The translations under genes and the position numbers were made by a program. A stretch of DNA of 64,000 nt from Candidatus Chloroploca mongolica (GTDB lineage Bacteria > Chloroflexota > Chloroflexia > Chloroflexales > Chloroflexaceae), in the NCBI RefSeq assembly GCF_004762035.2, contig NZ_SIJK02000002.1:103728-167727 (forward strand), read 5' to 3'. The notes below the pieces were generated by a model. The model was not told the DNA's origin. It did no database searches and was given only the letters and a program-made list of their open reading frames with translations. Shown one piece after another: positions 9,371-18,671 of the stretch. Position 1 is the stretch's first letter. Every line of letters starts with the position of its first letter.

Positions 9371-10258
9371 ATGCCACCTAAAGCTGATACACTTCGTGCG
9401 GCCCTGAGATCACGAGACATCGAGCGAGTCTTAACAGTGGGAGAGCGGGTTTTGAACTCTCAGCATACGATGAGTCATCGTGAAAAGAAGGCGTTGCAAC
9501 AGGCGCGTCGAGTCGCACCAATGGTGCAGGCGGTAAGAGTGGCTTTAGCCAAAAATGATGATTTTGCCATTGCGATGGTTTACCATCCCGAACTTCTGCA
9601 ACCTTTCTTTGATCTTCCAGCACCAATGAAAGCACGGGTAGAGCTTGCTCAGCGCCGAGTTGAATTGTGGCGCAAACTCAAAGTTGCCATTCGCTGCAAA
9701 GATGAAGCAGGCATTGCTCGGCTTTATGATCGCGATCTTCTAGCCCAGAGCAGTCTCTTGGATCAAGTCACGTACGCATATTGTGAGGTAATCTGGGCAC
9801 GAACTCAAGCAATCGCAACCCTCCGTGATGCGCTCGCTACTGATAGTGATGAGGTGATTGCCACATGTTATAACCCGGAACTGTTAGACACGAGCACCTT
9901 GCTTCCCACTGCGGATCGTATGCGAGCACGCTTAGCTATTCAGCGCATTGAAGCACTGCAGGTCTTGCACAATGCGCTGAAAGACGATACCTCAATCGAA
10001 GCGATAGCCATAGCATACCTGGAAGTTGTTCGTTGTGGAGCAACAGTACCCGCTGGTAGTAACTGGCTCAAGCTACAAGAGGCACGAATTGCAATCGAGC
10101 GGCGCAACCAATTACGTGAAGCTTTGAAGCATCGTGATGAAAAAACTATTGCGCAACTTGGTTCTATTGTAATAAAAATGACACCAAATTTACTAGACGA
10201 TGCGGAGCAAGTTGAACTTGAGTTGCTTCTACGCTATCCACACCTGTTGTTGGCCTGA
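9371..10258 (+). CDS. Alpha-helical repeat protein
   Basis: A 295-residue soluble protein of unknown family, starting at an ATG after a GGAAAGAG ribosome site. It contains about six degenerate helical repeats of roughly 45 residues. Each opens with an AL(R/K/A)-x-(R/K)-D-type helix (ALRSRD, ALAKND, AIRCKD, ALATDS, ALKDDT, ALKHRD), and several continue to a Y-x-P-E-L-L or Y-x-R-D-L-L turn. Such solenoids usually bind other proteins. It is 42 bp after the kinase-like gene and 25 bp before a membrane coiled-coil gene, so it is probably in the same transcript. An adaptor role is inference only. Confidence 0.7.
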   Translation: MPPKADTLRAALRSRDIERVLTVGERVLNSQHTMSHREKKALQQARRVAPMVQAVRVALAKNDDFAIAMVYHPELLQPFFDLPAPMKARVELAQRRVELWRKLKVAIRCKDEAGIARLYDRDLLAQSSLLDQVTYAYCEVIWARTQAIATLRDALATDSDEVIATCYNPELLDTSTLLPTADRMRARLAIQRIEALQVLHNALKDDTSIEAIAIAYLEVVRCGATVPAGSNWLKLQEARIAIERRNQLREALKHRDEKTIAQLGSIVIKMTPNLLDDAEQVELELLLRYPHLLLA

Positions 10259-10283
10259 ATATGTGATATAAGGTAATATCTCA

Positions 10284-11786
10284 ATGATGCTGGAAGACTT
10301 GAAAAGTTCACTGAATCGGCTGATTATTGATCTGTCGCCCATCGATCGTGATGCACGAGAGCGGCTTGAAGTACTTGGTCAAGGTCTATGGAGCGAGGAT
10401 GATGAGCAGCAGAAACTCGTACATCTTGATCTAAATGCCGTGGTTAGTCCATCTAGTATTGAAGAGAGGGCATATGCCCATTATCAGCGTATGCCCAAAT
10501 GGCTCCACTGGCTCGATTTTTTACGTAACGTATTAATTTTGTTGCCTATTGCAGTTACGTGGCATGCACTCTCAGCCGCCACTTCGAACTATAAAAAGCT
10601 TATCGAAGAACAACCAGATCTTATTACTCAACCATTTCTTCTCTTATGGGAACAAGGATTTGATGGAAACGCAAATCTCTTTAATCCAACTTTTAGTCAA
10701 ATCGCAAGTTTTGATTTTTTCGTTATCAGTATTATTGTCTTGCTTACATTTTTTGTACATTTCCAGCATGATGTACGTGATAGTCAAGCTGCTGAACAAG
10801 CTGGTGTCATCCGCAGACGGGTTGAACAAATCATTTGGCAAATTAATCGTCTTTTGGCACCAGAACGTTTTCGCCAAGCTCAAGCCCATGCGGTGTTAAA
10901 AGTTGCTGAAATCGCTGATAGTTTCCAGATAAATGCGCGTGATCTTTTGAGTCATCTGGCCAGTGAACGAGAAAGACTAGACGATTTGACGAAACGTCGC
11001 GAGGCAGATCTTGCTCAGTTAACAAATTTTAGTTCTAGTCTTGGAGAGGGAACCGAGCGAATTCTCAATTATGGGCGTTTGGTTGATGAGCATACACGTA
11101 AATTCCATATGGTACTTGCTCATTTGAGTAGCAACGTAGAACGCCTAGAACAGTCTCAAGTGCATATAGTTGATGCATTGCGAAGTGTAGAGGGTAGTGC
11201 TGATATCCTACGTCAATCAACGGCAATGACCAATCGTGATCTCGATAGTGCGCTCGATGAGCTTCGAAACTCCACCCTTGAAAATACTGCTTCTCAGCAA
11301 GTTCTTTTGGAAGGGATAAAGAAGATGTCGGAAACTGGTCGCCTAATATCACAGGTAGGCGATCTAGTTCACCAAAGCCTCCAAGACGTTGAGCAATCAA
11401 GACAATCAATGCTTACTGATATGCACCAGGTCTTAGAGAAAGTCACAATAACTGCTAATCAGGTGAGCCAAGCATCTTCTCAACTTAGTGAAGTTGGACG
11501 TCAGATTTATCAATCACAGGAACGAAGTAATGAACTTGCAAACTTGATTAATAATTTTCTCGAACATCAGCACCATTTGATTGCAGAAATACATAGTGTA
11601 ATGAGTGGATTTTCGAGCATAAAACCTTTGCTAAGTGACTTAACAAAATCTGAGCATCCGATAGAGCAAACTTCTTCGCCATCAGAGTTTTTTTCACCAA
11701 GGGGACTTTTGGGACTAGGCATGGTGATAATGATTGCGGTGATCCTTGGAACCATGATCACAACCTTTATACAACAAGCAATATAA
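10284..11786 (+). CDS. Membrane protein with long coiled coil, MotA/ZorA-like topology
   Basis: A 500-residue protein starting at an ATG preceded by AAGG. It has a cytoplasmic N-terminus of about 75 residues, membrane segments near 79-97 and 144-160, a charged Gln-rich coiled coil from about 165 to 460, and a last membrane segment near 472-494. The next gene, 4 bp on, has a MotB-like anchor, so the pair recalls MotA/MotB, ExbB/ExbD or ZorA/ZorB ion-driven complexes in layout. I see no clear MotA/TolQ signature residues, so this rests on topology and neighbour. A chemoreceptor-like coiled-coil sensor is the main alternative. Confidence 0.6.
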   Translation: MMLEDLKSSLNRLIIDLSPIDRDARERLEVLGQGLWSEDDEQQKLVHLDLNAVVSPSSIEERAYAHYQRMPKWLHWLDFLRNVLILLPIAVTWHALSAATSNYKKLIEEQPDLITQPFLLLWEQGFDGNANLFNPTFSQIASFDFFVISIIVLLTFFVHFQHDVRDSQAAEQAGVIRRRVEQIIWQINRLLAPERFRQAQAHAVLKVAEIADSFQINARDLLSHLASERERLDDLTKRREADLAQLTNFSSSLGEGTERILNYGRLVDEHTRKFHMVLAHLSSNVERLEQSQVHIVDALRSVEGSADILRQSTAMTNRDLDSALDELRNSTLENTASQQVLLEGIKKMSETGRLISQVGDLVHQSLQDVEQSRQSMLTDMHQVLEKVTITANQVSQASSQLSEVGRQIYQSQERSNELANLINNFLEHQHHLIAEIHSVMSGFSSIKPLLSDLTKSEHPIEQTSSPSEFFSPRGLLGLGMVIMIAVILGTMITTFIQQAI

Positions 11787-11790
11787 AAGT

Positions 11791-12414
11791 ATGCTTCACC
11801 GACAACGCGGCCTTAGACACAAACATCGTGATACGATGTCATTATCAGGATGGCTCTATGCCGATTTATTGTTAGGTCTGGCGATGCTCTTCTTTGTGTT
11901 CAATACAGTCGGGGTTGAACCACCCGCTGAACTCGATTCACCAAGACCAACCCCGACTGCTAGCCCGACTCTAACTCCGACTCTAACTCCGACTGCTTTT
12001 GCTGAATCTACCAAGACACCGACACCAAGACCAACAAATACACCTGTACCACCAAATGTACTTTCTCCTGAAGCTTTTGAGTTTTCTTTTCGCGTAAATG
12101 CTGATCGGCTACTGCAAGGTGATAAAAGTGAACAGGATCGCGTTCGTCAAGAGATCCGATCCGCACTCAATCAGTACGTTGGTAAACGAAAAGCGGGTTT
12201 CGTTTTGACTTTTGGAACTTCCAATGTTCTTGATGAAGGAACTCGACTTTCTCGTGAAATGAACCGCTTACTCGTTGAGGTACTTCCAGAGGTCTTCGAC
12301 ACTTCAGTTCGGCGTGACTTCCTTCAATTCTCGAATGATCGAGCACTAAGAGGTCAAATTAAAGTAGAGATTTACTTCTTTACAGGTATTCCTGTTTTAC
12401 CGACATCCCCGTAA
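11791..12414 (+). CDS. MotB/OmpA-like single-pass membrane protein
   Basis: A 207-residue protein. Its only membrane segment (about 19-38) reads W-x-Y-A-D-L-L-L-G ... F-F-V-F, which matches the MotB/ExbD-type anchor where an Asp (here D25) carries the proton or sodium ion. A Thr/Pro linker follows (about 50-85). The outer domain of about 120 residues has an OmpA-like look: an FxF strand, a helix of paired charges, and a segment resembling the ordered part of the peptidoglycan-binding fold, though the usual NxxLSxxRA core is only loosely kept (TRLSREMNRLL). It starts 4 bp after the upstream gene. The first ATG has a weak ribosome site, and ATG 11836 is a possible alternative. A partner of the upstream membrane protein is likely. 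Confidence 0.6.
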   Translation: MLHRQRGLRHKHRDTMSLSGWLYADLLLGLAMLFFVFNTVGVEPPAELDSPRPTPTASPTLTPTLTPTAFAESTKTPTPRPTNTPVPPNVLSPEAFEFSFRVNADRLLQGDKSEQDRVRQEIRSALNQYVGKRKAGFVLTFGTSNVLDEGTRLSREMNRLLVEVLPEVFDTSVRRDFLQFSNDRALRGQIKVEIYFFTGIPVLPTSP

Positions 12415-12463
12415 TGCAGTTTCACATCAAGCATTCGTGGTTTACCAAACGTAGCGAGTTAAA

Positions 12464-13558
12464 ATGCCCCCCCGACGACGTCCTTCGCAAAACCGGTCTT
12501 CGTTACGCTACCAGCCGCGATCGAGCGCGAGGCAGCGCACGAGGTTATACCTTGGCGGGTTGCTGCTGGTTGTGTTGTTGGTGGGTGGTCTGGGTTGGTT
12601 GGGAGCACGTTTGTGGTTGCGTGATGATAACACTGCGCCAAGCACGCTTAGCGTTGCAACTCTCCCAGCTGCGCCGGCGACAACTATTCCTACGATAACG
12701 GCCCGACCTCCTGCAACATCAGTTGCCCTCCCTACACGCACCGCAGATGAACGCACTTCGACGCCAGCCAGTGCTCCTGTGCCCTTCGAGGTGGCCCTGC
12801 TGGAACAGGAAATGCTCAGGGTTATCAATGCGGATCGTCAGGCTAACGGCTTGCCACCAGTTGCCTGGGATGTTACTGCGGCAGAGGTGGGAGCTCTTCA
12901 CGCTGAAGCAATGGCCGATCAGGCCTTTTTTAGCCACTGGAGTCCTGATGGTGTTGGGCCTGATCTGCGTTATAGTCGTGTTGGTGGTCGCGATGCGGTG
13001 ATGGAGAATATCTATACTTTTGCCTATCGCTTCAACGATGGAAGCGCAGCCCCGATTGATGATTTTGCTGCGCTTGTGCGCCAGGCTCAGGCGGCACTCA
13101 TGCAAAGCCCGGGGCATCGGCGCAATATTCTGACGCCAACGCATACGCACGTTGGTGTAGGCTTTGCGTATAATCCAAGCACAGGCAGCTTCTATCTGGC
13201 TCAAGAGTTTCTCGGGCGCTATGTGGTCGTAGATGCACTCCCAGCAATGGCACAGGTAGGTGATACCATTGTGGTAAGCGGGCAACTTTTGCCCGGAGCA
13301 ACTGAACCGCTCGTGAATGTGACTTATGAGCCGTTGCCGTCGCCAATGAGTATTGAGGAACTGAACGCAACCGGCTCCTACCAGCGCGATGCCACGATCT
13401 ACGCATCAAGCCAACCAAGCCTGGCTGAAAATGGAACCTTTCAGGCAACCGTTGCCCTTGACAATGCGGGACGTGCGGGGATGTATAGTGTGCGGGTCTG
13501 GGTACGCGTCGGTGCGGAACAGGTACTGGCGAGTGAGCAGTTTCTATTGGTACGATGA
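12464..13558 (+). CDS. Membrane-anchored CAP (SCP/YkwD-like) domain protein
   Basis: A 364-residue protein. A basic N-terminus (about 1-26) precedes one membrane segment (about 27-50), then a Thr/Pro-rich linker. A CAP domain follows from about 105 to 250: the helix with N-x-x-R near its start, HxEAMA, HWSPDG, ENIY and the SPGHRRNIL motif are all recognisable. The last 110 residues form a beta-rich domain of unknown type. Bacterial CAP proteins of the YkwD type act outside the cell, often near the wall; their reaction is mostly unknown. The gene ends the rightward series and meets the leftward series tail to tail with a 24-bp gap. Confidence 0.8.
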   Translation: MPPRRRPSQNRSSLRYQPRSSARQRTRLYLGGLLLVVLLVGGLGWLGARLWLRDDNTAPSTLSVATLPAAPATTIPTITARPPATSVALPTRTADERTSTPASAPVPFEVALLEQEMLRVINADRQANGLPPVAWDVTAAEVGALHAEAMADQAFFSHWSPDGVGPDLRYSRVGGRDAVMENIYTFAYRFNDGSAAPIDDFAALVRQAQAALMQSPGHRRNILTPTHTHVGVGFAYNPSTGSFYLAQEFLGRYVVVDALPAMAQVGDTIVVSGQLLPGATEPLVNVTYEPLPSPMSIEELNATGSYQRDATIYASSQPSLAENGTFQATVALDNAGRAGMYSVRVWVRVGAEQVLASEQFLLVR

Positions 13559-13582
13559 GTTGAGCCGATTATTCGTTCAAAG

Positions 13583-14293
13583 TCACCTACATCCAGTAAA
13601 TTCGCCTGGCTCAGGACTTTGCTGAATGACCTGTACCTTGCGCCCATTGCCAACTTTGAGCAACAAATCAGTCAAGGCAAGTTGAGCATCAAGTTCGGCC
13701 CGACTCAGGATTCCTGAACGGCAGGCTGCATCCAGAAGCAGGGTACGTCCCCGCGCCTCGCCCTGAGGATAGAGCGCGGGATCAACACCTTGCACAAGGC
13801 CATCTGTGCTACGCACAAGCATCGTACGTATATCCTGACTGACAATATGAGCTGGTGGTATATAGATAACGATCTCGTCATCATTCACGATTACATCTTC
13901 GTTGTGAATTCGCTGCAAATCAATCCCTGCTAATATTTTTCCTGTGACTTCAAGCGTTACACTCTCATAGATTGAGGGCATGAAAAAGATCACCGGCTCA
14001 TTCCGGACTTCGACGCTGATTCGTTCGTCAAAAGATGTTGTCACTAGGGTGCTCATACTTTGAATCTGGGAAATAACGATATCGCTTGTCAAAATTGTGG
14101 GCTGAGATGGGGAAAATAGCTTCAACCAGCGATTGAATGGCAGACTCAGGTCAAAAAACCAGAAGATGACAAACGCCAGGGCCACAAGTAAGACAAACTG
14201 ACCCAAGAGACGCTGAAGCGGGGCGCTAAGGAAATTAAGGAGCGCAAGAAAAAATTGCAACAAGCGAGCAAAGAATTTGATAACAAAATTCAT
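13583..14293 (-). CDS. DUF4230-like membrane-anchored protein
   Basis: A 236-residue protein. A helical, partly amphipathic N-terminus leads into one membrane segment (about 31-50). The outer part resembles the DUF4230 family: a T-x-x-(V/I)-x-x-Q-(I/L) start, a central A-G-I-D-L followed by strands ending in I-P-P-A, and a C-terminal helix ending in a Gln-rich tail. The function of DUF4230 proteins is unknown. The start ATG at 14293 follows AAAGG. It is the last gene of the leftward series that begins with the lipoprotein at 19196. Confidence 0.65.
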   Translation of the reverse strand: MNFVIKFFARLLQFFLALLNFLSAPLQRLLGQFVLLVALAFVIFWFFDLSLPFNRWLKLFSPSQPTILTSDIVISQIQSMSTLVTTSFDERISVEVRNEPVIFFMPSIYESVTLEVTGKILAGIDLQRIHNEDVIVNDDEIVIYIPPAHIVSQDIRTMLVRSTDGLVQGVDPALYPQGEARGRTLLLDAACRSGILSRAELDAQLALTDLLLKVGNGRKVQVIQQSPEPGEFTGCR

Positions 14294-14311
14294 TAGAACG
14301 CCTTTCTTGCA

Positions 14312-15109
14312 TCAGAACCACGTTGGATAACTTTTTGCAAACTCAACCAGGGTCAGGCGTAACATGCCTGGCCTGACCTCAACGGCATGAGCGGGACGGT
14401 TCCCGATCATTTCTTGAAACATATTATTCATTAATGCTTCGATGATCGGATCGAAGGTTGGGGAGACTGGTTGTCCCTCAACTTCAGCACTTTCAAGTCT
14501 GAAGATTACCCGTACCCCCAAAATTTCTGGGTAGCCGCGGATCACTAGTTCGCCCTGACCAAACTGACCGGTCGGGTCATTTGATACTGCTCGAAGGTTA
14601 AGCTTCTGGTCTTCAAAGGCAATGGTAGTGTTTTCCAGAAAACGTAACCGGGGTGTCGTTGCAATCTGTTGACGGATCATGAGGCTCGCGTCAGCATCAT
14701 TGATCTCAATCACGGTTGTAGCTTGAGGTGTAGGTGTCAACGTCACAACTTCGGGCAGTGGAATCGCTGAGGTAGGAACAGTGCTGTTGATCGGACTCGT
14801 TGGATTTTGCGTCACAGATCCAGCAGCAGCATTGAAAATAGGTGACGGCGTCGTAACAACAAGAGGAGTCATTGGCGTTGGTTCTGTCAGTACGGCTATA
14901 GGAGATATCGTCGGTATTGCCGACTCAGTTGAGGAAGGAAGTAACGGTATGCTCGTAGCGGACTCCAAAGGCATACTTGTAACGTTGCATGACTCACACG
15001 ATGTCTGCCCAAGGAAATAGCCAATGACGCCTCCAAGTGCGAGGCCCAAGATCAAGGTAACGAGAAGAACGAGGCTCTGAGTGACAAATGTTGAAGGGCG
15101 TTCAGTCAT
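14312..15109 (-). CDS. Single-pass membrane protein with Thr/Pro linker, unknown
   Basis: A 265-residue protein of no recognised family. I chose ATG 15109 because GAGG stands 5 bases before it and it begins just after the upstream stop; TTG and GTG starts 18-30 bases earlier would overlap that gene. A membrane segment lies near 8-35 with a Gly-rich core, followed by a CESC cysteine pair just outside the membrane and a long Ser/Thr/Pro linker. A compact C-terminal domain of about 125 residues has strands rich in R-L-x-x-x and E-V-R-P-G-M-L-R. It shares its build with the next gene upstream and may form part of the same envelope complex. Confidence 0.6.
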   Translation of the reverse strand: MTERPSTFVTQSLVLLVTLILGLALGGVIGYFLGQTSCESCNVTSMPLESATSIPLLPSSTESAIPTISPIAVLTEPTPMTPLVVTTPSPIFNAAAGSVTQNPTSPINSTVPTSAIPLPEVVTLTPTPQATTVIEINDADASLMIRQQIATTPRLRFLENTTIAFEDQKLNLRAVSNDPTGQFGQGELVIRGYPEILGVRVIFRLESAEVEGQPVSPTFDPIIEALMNNMFQEMIGNRPAHAVEVRPGMLRLTLVEFAKSYPTWF

Positions 15110-15123
15110 AGGGGCCTCAATCA

Positions 15124-15669
15124 CTACTGATTTCGACAACTCGTTCGCGCTAGTTGGCGCTGAAAATCACGAGGATTTACGGTCATTTCACGGGTTAATT
15201 TAATCCAGATTTGAGGGTATCCAATTTTATCTTCAAGTAATAAAAAGACTTGATTATCTGTACTTCTATTCCAGCCAATGAGAACCGGGTTATCATAGCT
15301 TAGATTACCCCTTCTATACTGATCTCCTGGGCATGTATAGATCGGAGTGCCACTGGGCGCATTAACAGTAAAGACGGGGCGCGGGGTCATTGTTGGGGTA
15401 AGCGTTGGCATAGGCGTGGCTGTCGGTAGAGGTGTGGCTGTCGCCTGAGGTGTACCTGTTGGCAGGGAAGAAGATCGCGTTGTTGTAGTGATCTGCATCA
15501 TCTCGAGACGTTCCATTGTTTGAACCTGCGCGATCCCCGCCAATGCGGTTTGTGTTTGGCGTAAGGGTTGAGGAAAAAGACTAATCTGTGGCCACAAGGT
15601 TAAGGGGATTAGGATCATCGCTAACCCGATCAGATAGACAAGAACCTGGAATAAGGTGCGGATCTGCAT
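15124..15669 (-). CDS. Short single-pass membrane protein, unknown
   Basis: A 181-residue protein from ATG 15669, which has GAGG nine bases upstream; ATG 15678 is a close alternative. One membrane segment (about 5-25) is followed by a helix, a TPTATPLPT-type linker (about 70-95) and a C-terminal domain of about 80 residues with two Cys that could pair outside the membrane. No family is recognised. It lies 48 bp after the ABC transporter gene on the same strand, so it may be an accessory subunit. Confidence 0.6.
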   Translation of the reverse strand: MQIRTLFQVLVYLIGLAMILIPLTLWPQISLFPQPLRQTQTALAGIAQVQTMERLEMMQITTTTRSSSLPTGTPQATATPLPTATPMPTLTPTMTPRPVFTVNAPSGTPIYTCPGDQYRRGNLSYDNPVLIGWNRSTDNQVFLLLEDKIGYPQIWIKLTREMTVNPRDFQRQLARTSCRNQ

Positions 15670-15717
15670 TGCAGCCATCCTCAATAAGACCTACCTGGCA
15701 TCTCATTGAGACAAGGA

Positions 15718-18585
15718 TTACAGTGAACAGCCTGTCTCAACGAGAAAGATAACAGCAAAAATATCAATGTCAGATCTTGAACCATCAAGCTCAAGACGTA
15801 AGACATCATTAGGCTTGACACTAAATAATGTTTTACGTTGATAGATCAGAAATCTACCACGCGTATTCACCGACTGGGCATCAATCTCTTGATCATTAAG
15901 CAAGAGACGAAGCGTCAAGCCCTGGACTAGTTGGCCAACATCGTCACGAAACACGTCAATCAAAATAATTGCATCACTCGCACGCGTACTTGTCCAACTG
16001 AGCTGCCCCTTGTGGAGATAGGTCTCAGGTCGGGCACACGGTTGCGGTACCGCTACATTTTCGTTTGCCTGGGAGAGATCGAATGACGTCTCAGCGACAT
16101 GAACCCACCCAATATAGGGAGGAGTCGTTGTTCCAGCCTGTGGCAAGGCCAGAACCCGTATCCATGGACGTTCACGCGCACGATCAAGCATAAGGAGCGG
16201 CGTTTGCTGAGGGAGAGGAGTAAGGACAGATAAATCAGGACCATAACGTAACTCTGTTGATACAACGGCAACCCCATTTGGATAATCGACGAGCACAGGG
16301 GCCGGGATAGGCGTCGGTTCAGCATCAGGCGCTGAAGTTGCGTTGAATGGCATACCACCGGGGTTTTCCAACGTTGGCGTTGCATCAGGCACTTCTGTGG
16401 TAGGAAGCAAAGGTATGGTGGTTGGTGAGACAACAGCAGAAGGGCTTACGCCAAGATCATCACTCAGGCGAGGCAAGGCAGCCTGAAGCCGGTCAGGGTG
16501 ATTATCATAACACTGCGCAACACTCAGCGCAGCAAGCCCCCGAGCAGGGCCACGCAAACCAGCAAAACTTTGTGTATCCACGGCGCGCACATAACCATTC
16601 GCAGCGAGCGACATATACAAGTTATGGTACTCACGTGATGATTGACGCAAGACAAGAATGCTCCCGATAAGAGTCGCCACGACCAAAAAGGCAGCAAGCG
16701 TAGCTCGTGATGAAACCAGATGTTTGAGCGTGCGTCGCGCGGGAGTCCAAGGATCACGTAAGCGAAGCAGCATGTAACAGAGACCAAGACAGACGAGCAT
16801 GTATACGCCAAGCGCAAGCCAGACACCTAGCAACATGCCTGGACTATAGTAATCTTTGAAATTATCACGCCAGTTCCAACAATAGATAGCGAGATCAATT
16901 GAATATCCACGAATAGCCCAGTGATTGACCGCAAAGATCTCGAGGAAATTAGTTACCTGACGCCAGGCTTCATTGACCGAAAGCCCAGACATCAGCACCT
17001 GAAAAATAATAATTGCCCCAAGCAAGGCTGTCGCAAACTGATTTGATTTCCAAGCCAATGCCGATATCGCGAGACCCAGAGCAAGGGAAGCGAAGCAAGC
17101 AAGCATCAAGGTTATCAAGCCCTCGAAGTTAAACAGGGTGGCAGTTTCGGCAACAATAGGTGGCAGATCCTTTGTAAGTGTTTGCAACCACCCAGGATTT
17201 GCAGCTGGAAAGACACCCTGGACGGTCAAACCTGGCTTATCTTCAAGCATCTGATAAAGAGGTTGCTTGTGAAACAAGACGAGCACAGCAACAACTTGAA
17301 GTGGCACCAAGATGCCTAAAAGCATGAGCGGAAGCCACTTAGAGAAGATATAAGCCCAGATCGAGAGCCCTTTCCTGCGCTCGTGCTGATAAATCCACCA
17401 TTCACTCGTTATTTCCTGGAAACTTGCCAGCAAACCCAGGATCATCACAATGAAACTTACGTAGAAGACCCCGTTGCGTGCATTGGTAAGATCAATATTG
17501 CCCTTATCAACAGGCACAAAAGAATTTGGATGGAGCACAAGCAATAAAAACCCGCCAATCAAACCAAGCATTAACTTTAGGCTTGTAGCAAGGCCATTTG
17601 CATATTGAATGCGTATATATCGTTGGAATAAAATGCGCAACTGAGCCCACCAACGTGGTCGTGGGGGTGTGCGTGATGATGGGGGAAGGGTTAAGGCAGG
17701 AGCTCGTTTGCTCCATTCTTGCTGTGCTGCCTCTACGATGTCCTGTTGTTTGTCGGTACGACTTGCGAACTCATTAAAGATATAGACCCATCGCTTAAAA
17801 ACATCAGTCTCATCGGGGATAGTTGGATTGATATCTCTGGCCTGACGCCAGAGGTTGTCCTGAACCAGATTAGGCCAACCAACACCTCCTTTCGCAATGT
17901 GCCCATTCTCCAAAAAGATGATCCGATCGCAATAACGGAGGGTGTTAAGTGTGTGGGTAATAACAATGATGGTTTGGCACTGCTCATTGGCCCGTTTGCG
18001 CAACAGTTCCATCAATTCATCTTCGGCATTGGGATCGAGATTGCTCGTCGGCTCATCAAGCAACAGAATCGGAGGATTATTGAGTAATTCAGCACAAATA
18101 TTAACTTTTTTGCGCTGACCACTGCTCAGTGTATCTAGAATCCGCGTACGAGCATCTTCTGGAATCTTAAACTCATCGAGCAACTTCTCGATCTGTTCAT
18201 ACAGGTCACGCTTGCGGAGATCGGGACGCCGCAGCTTACCAACATAAAAGAGCGCTTTGCGGATGCTCAAATTTTTATGTAGGACATCGTCTACCGGTAC
18301 ATAGCCAATCCGGGGCAACCAGTATTCAGTAGCACCTTCGGCGTACAATGACTCTTCAGGATTACCATCGCCCTCCTGCAGCACAACATCACCGCGGAAA
18401 GGGCGCTCTCCGCAGATTGCACTAATCAGCGTACTTTTGCCGGCCCCATTTGGTCCAATGATACCGGTAAGTTCACAGGATTTGGCTTTAAATGAGACAT
18501 CAACCAGAGTTATTTTATTACTGCGACGAACCCACAGATTTTTTACCTGCAGAGTAACTTGATCTGGCATAGATCTACCAAGCAT
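15718..18585 (-). CDS. ABCG-like ABC transporter with C-terminal outer domain
   Basis: A 955-residue fusion of ATPase and permease. The N-terminal ATPase has Walker A GPNGAGKST (K50), the signature LSSGQRKK, and Walker B LLLDEPTSNLDP with a following TH switch. This ATPase-first order with an ABC-2 permease is that of ABCG-type exporters. Several membrane segments lie between about 330 and 620, and one more near 645-665. The last 290 residues are probably outside the cell; they hold a Thr/Pro linker and an SH3-like stretch (PNGVAVVSTELRYGP ... GWVHVAE) followed by a beta-rich end. Substrate unknown. A start at the internal ATG five codons on is possible. It lies downstream of a lipoprotein gene and ahead of two small membrane proteins. 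Confidence 0.8.
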   Translation of the reverse strand: MLGRSMPDQVTLQVKNLWVRRSNKITLVDVSFKAKSCELTGIIGPNGAGKSTLISAICGERPFRGDVVLQEGDGNPEESLYAEGATEYWLPRIGYVPVDDVLHKNLSIRKALFYVGKLRRPDLRKRDLYEQIEKLLDEFKIPEDARTRILDTLSSGQRKKVNICAELLNNPPILLLDEPTSNLDPNAEDELMELLRKRANEQCQTIIVITHTLNTLRYCDRIIFLENGHIAKGGVGWPNLVQDNLWRQARDINPTIPDETDVFKRWVYIFNEFASRTDKQQDIVEAAQQEWSKRAPALTLPPSSRTPPRPRWWAQLRILFQRYIRIQYANGLATSLKLMLGLIGGFLLLVLHPNSFVPVDKGNIDLTNARNGVFYVSFIVMILGLLASFQEITSEWWIYQHERRKGLSIWAYIFSKWLPLMLLGILVPLQVVAVLVLFHKQPLYQMLEDKPGLTVQGVFPAANPGWLQTLTKDLPPIVAETATLFNFEGLITLMLACFASLALGLAISALAWKSNQFATALLGAIIIFQVLMSGLSVNEAWRQVTNFLEIFAVNHWAIRGYSIDLAIYCWNWRDNFKDYYSPGMLLGVWLALGVYMLVCLGLCYMLLRLRDPWTPARRTLKHLVSSRATLAAFLVVATLIGSILVLRQSSREYHNLYMSLAANGYVRAVDTQSFAGLRGPARGLAALSVAQCYDNHPDRLQAALPRLSDDLGVSPSAVVSPTTIPLLPTTEVPDATPTLENPGGMPFNATSAPDAEPTPIPAPVLVDYPNGVAVVSTELRYGPDLSVLTPLPQQTPLLMLDRARERPWIRVLALPQAGTTTPPYIGWVHVAETSFDLSQANENVAVPQPCARPETYLHKGQLSWTSTRASDAIILIDVFRDDVGQLVQGLTLRLLLNDQEIDAQSVNTRGRFLIYQRKTLFSVKPNDVLRLELDGSRSDIDIFAVIFLVETGCSL

Positions 18586-18608
18586 CCATATAATTGGAAC
18601 TGAGAGGC

Positions 18609-18650
18609 ACCCGTACTCTACGACCGAAGCAGACGAAGCTGAGTACGGGT
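18609..18650. terminator. Hairpin between lipoprotein and ABC transporter genes
   Basis: Two perfect 10-base arms, ACCCGTACTC (18609-18618) and its complement (18641-18650), face each other across a 22-base loop. No T-tract follows on either strand. It may weaken read-through or protect transcript ends; this is inference. Confidence 0.35.
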
Positions 18651-18671
18651 ACGCCCAACATCAATTGCCTC

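Noticed and set aside
10284-12414. Full Zorya defence system
   Set aside because: Only the two membrane-type genes resemble it; no ZorC, ZorD or ZorE-like helicase or nuclease lies beside them.
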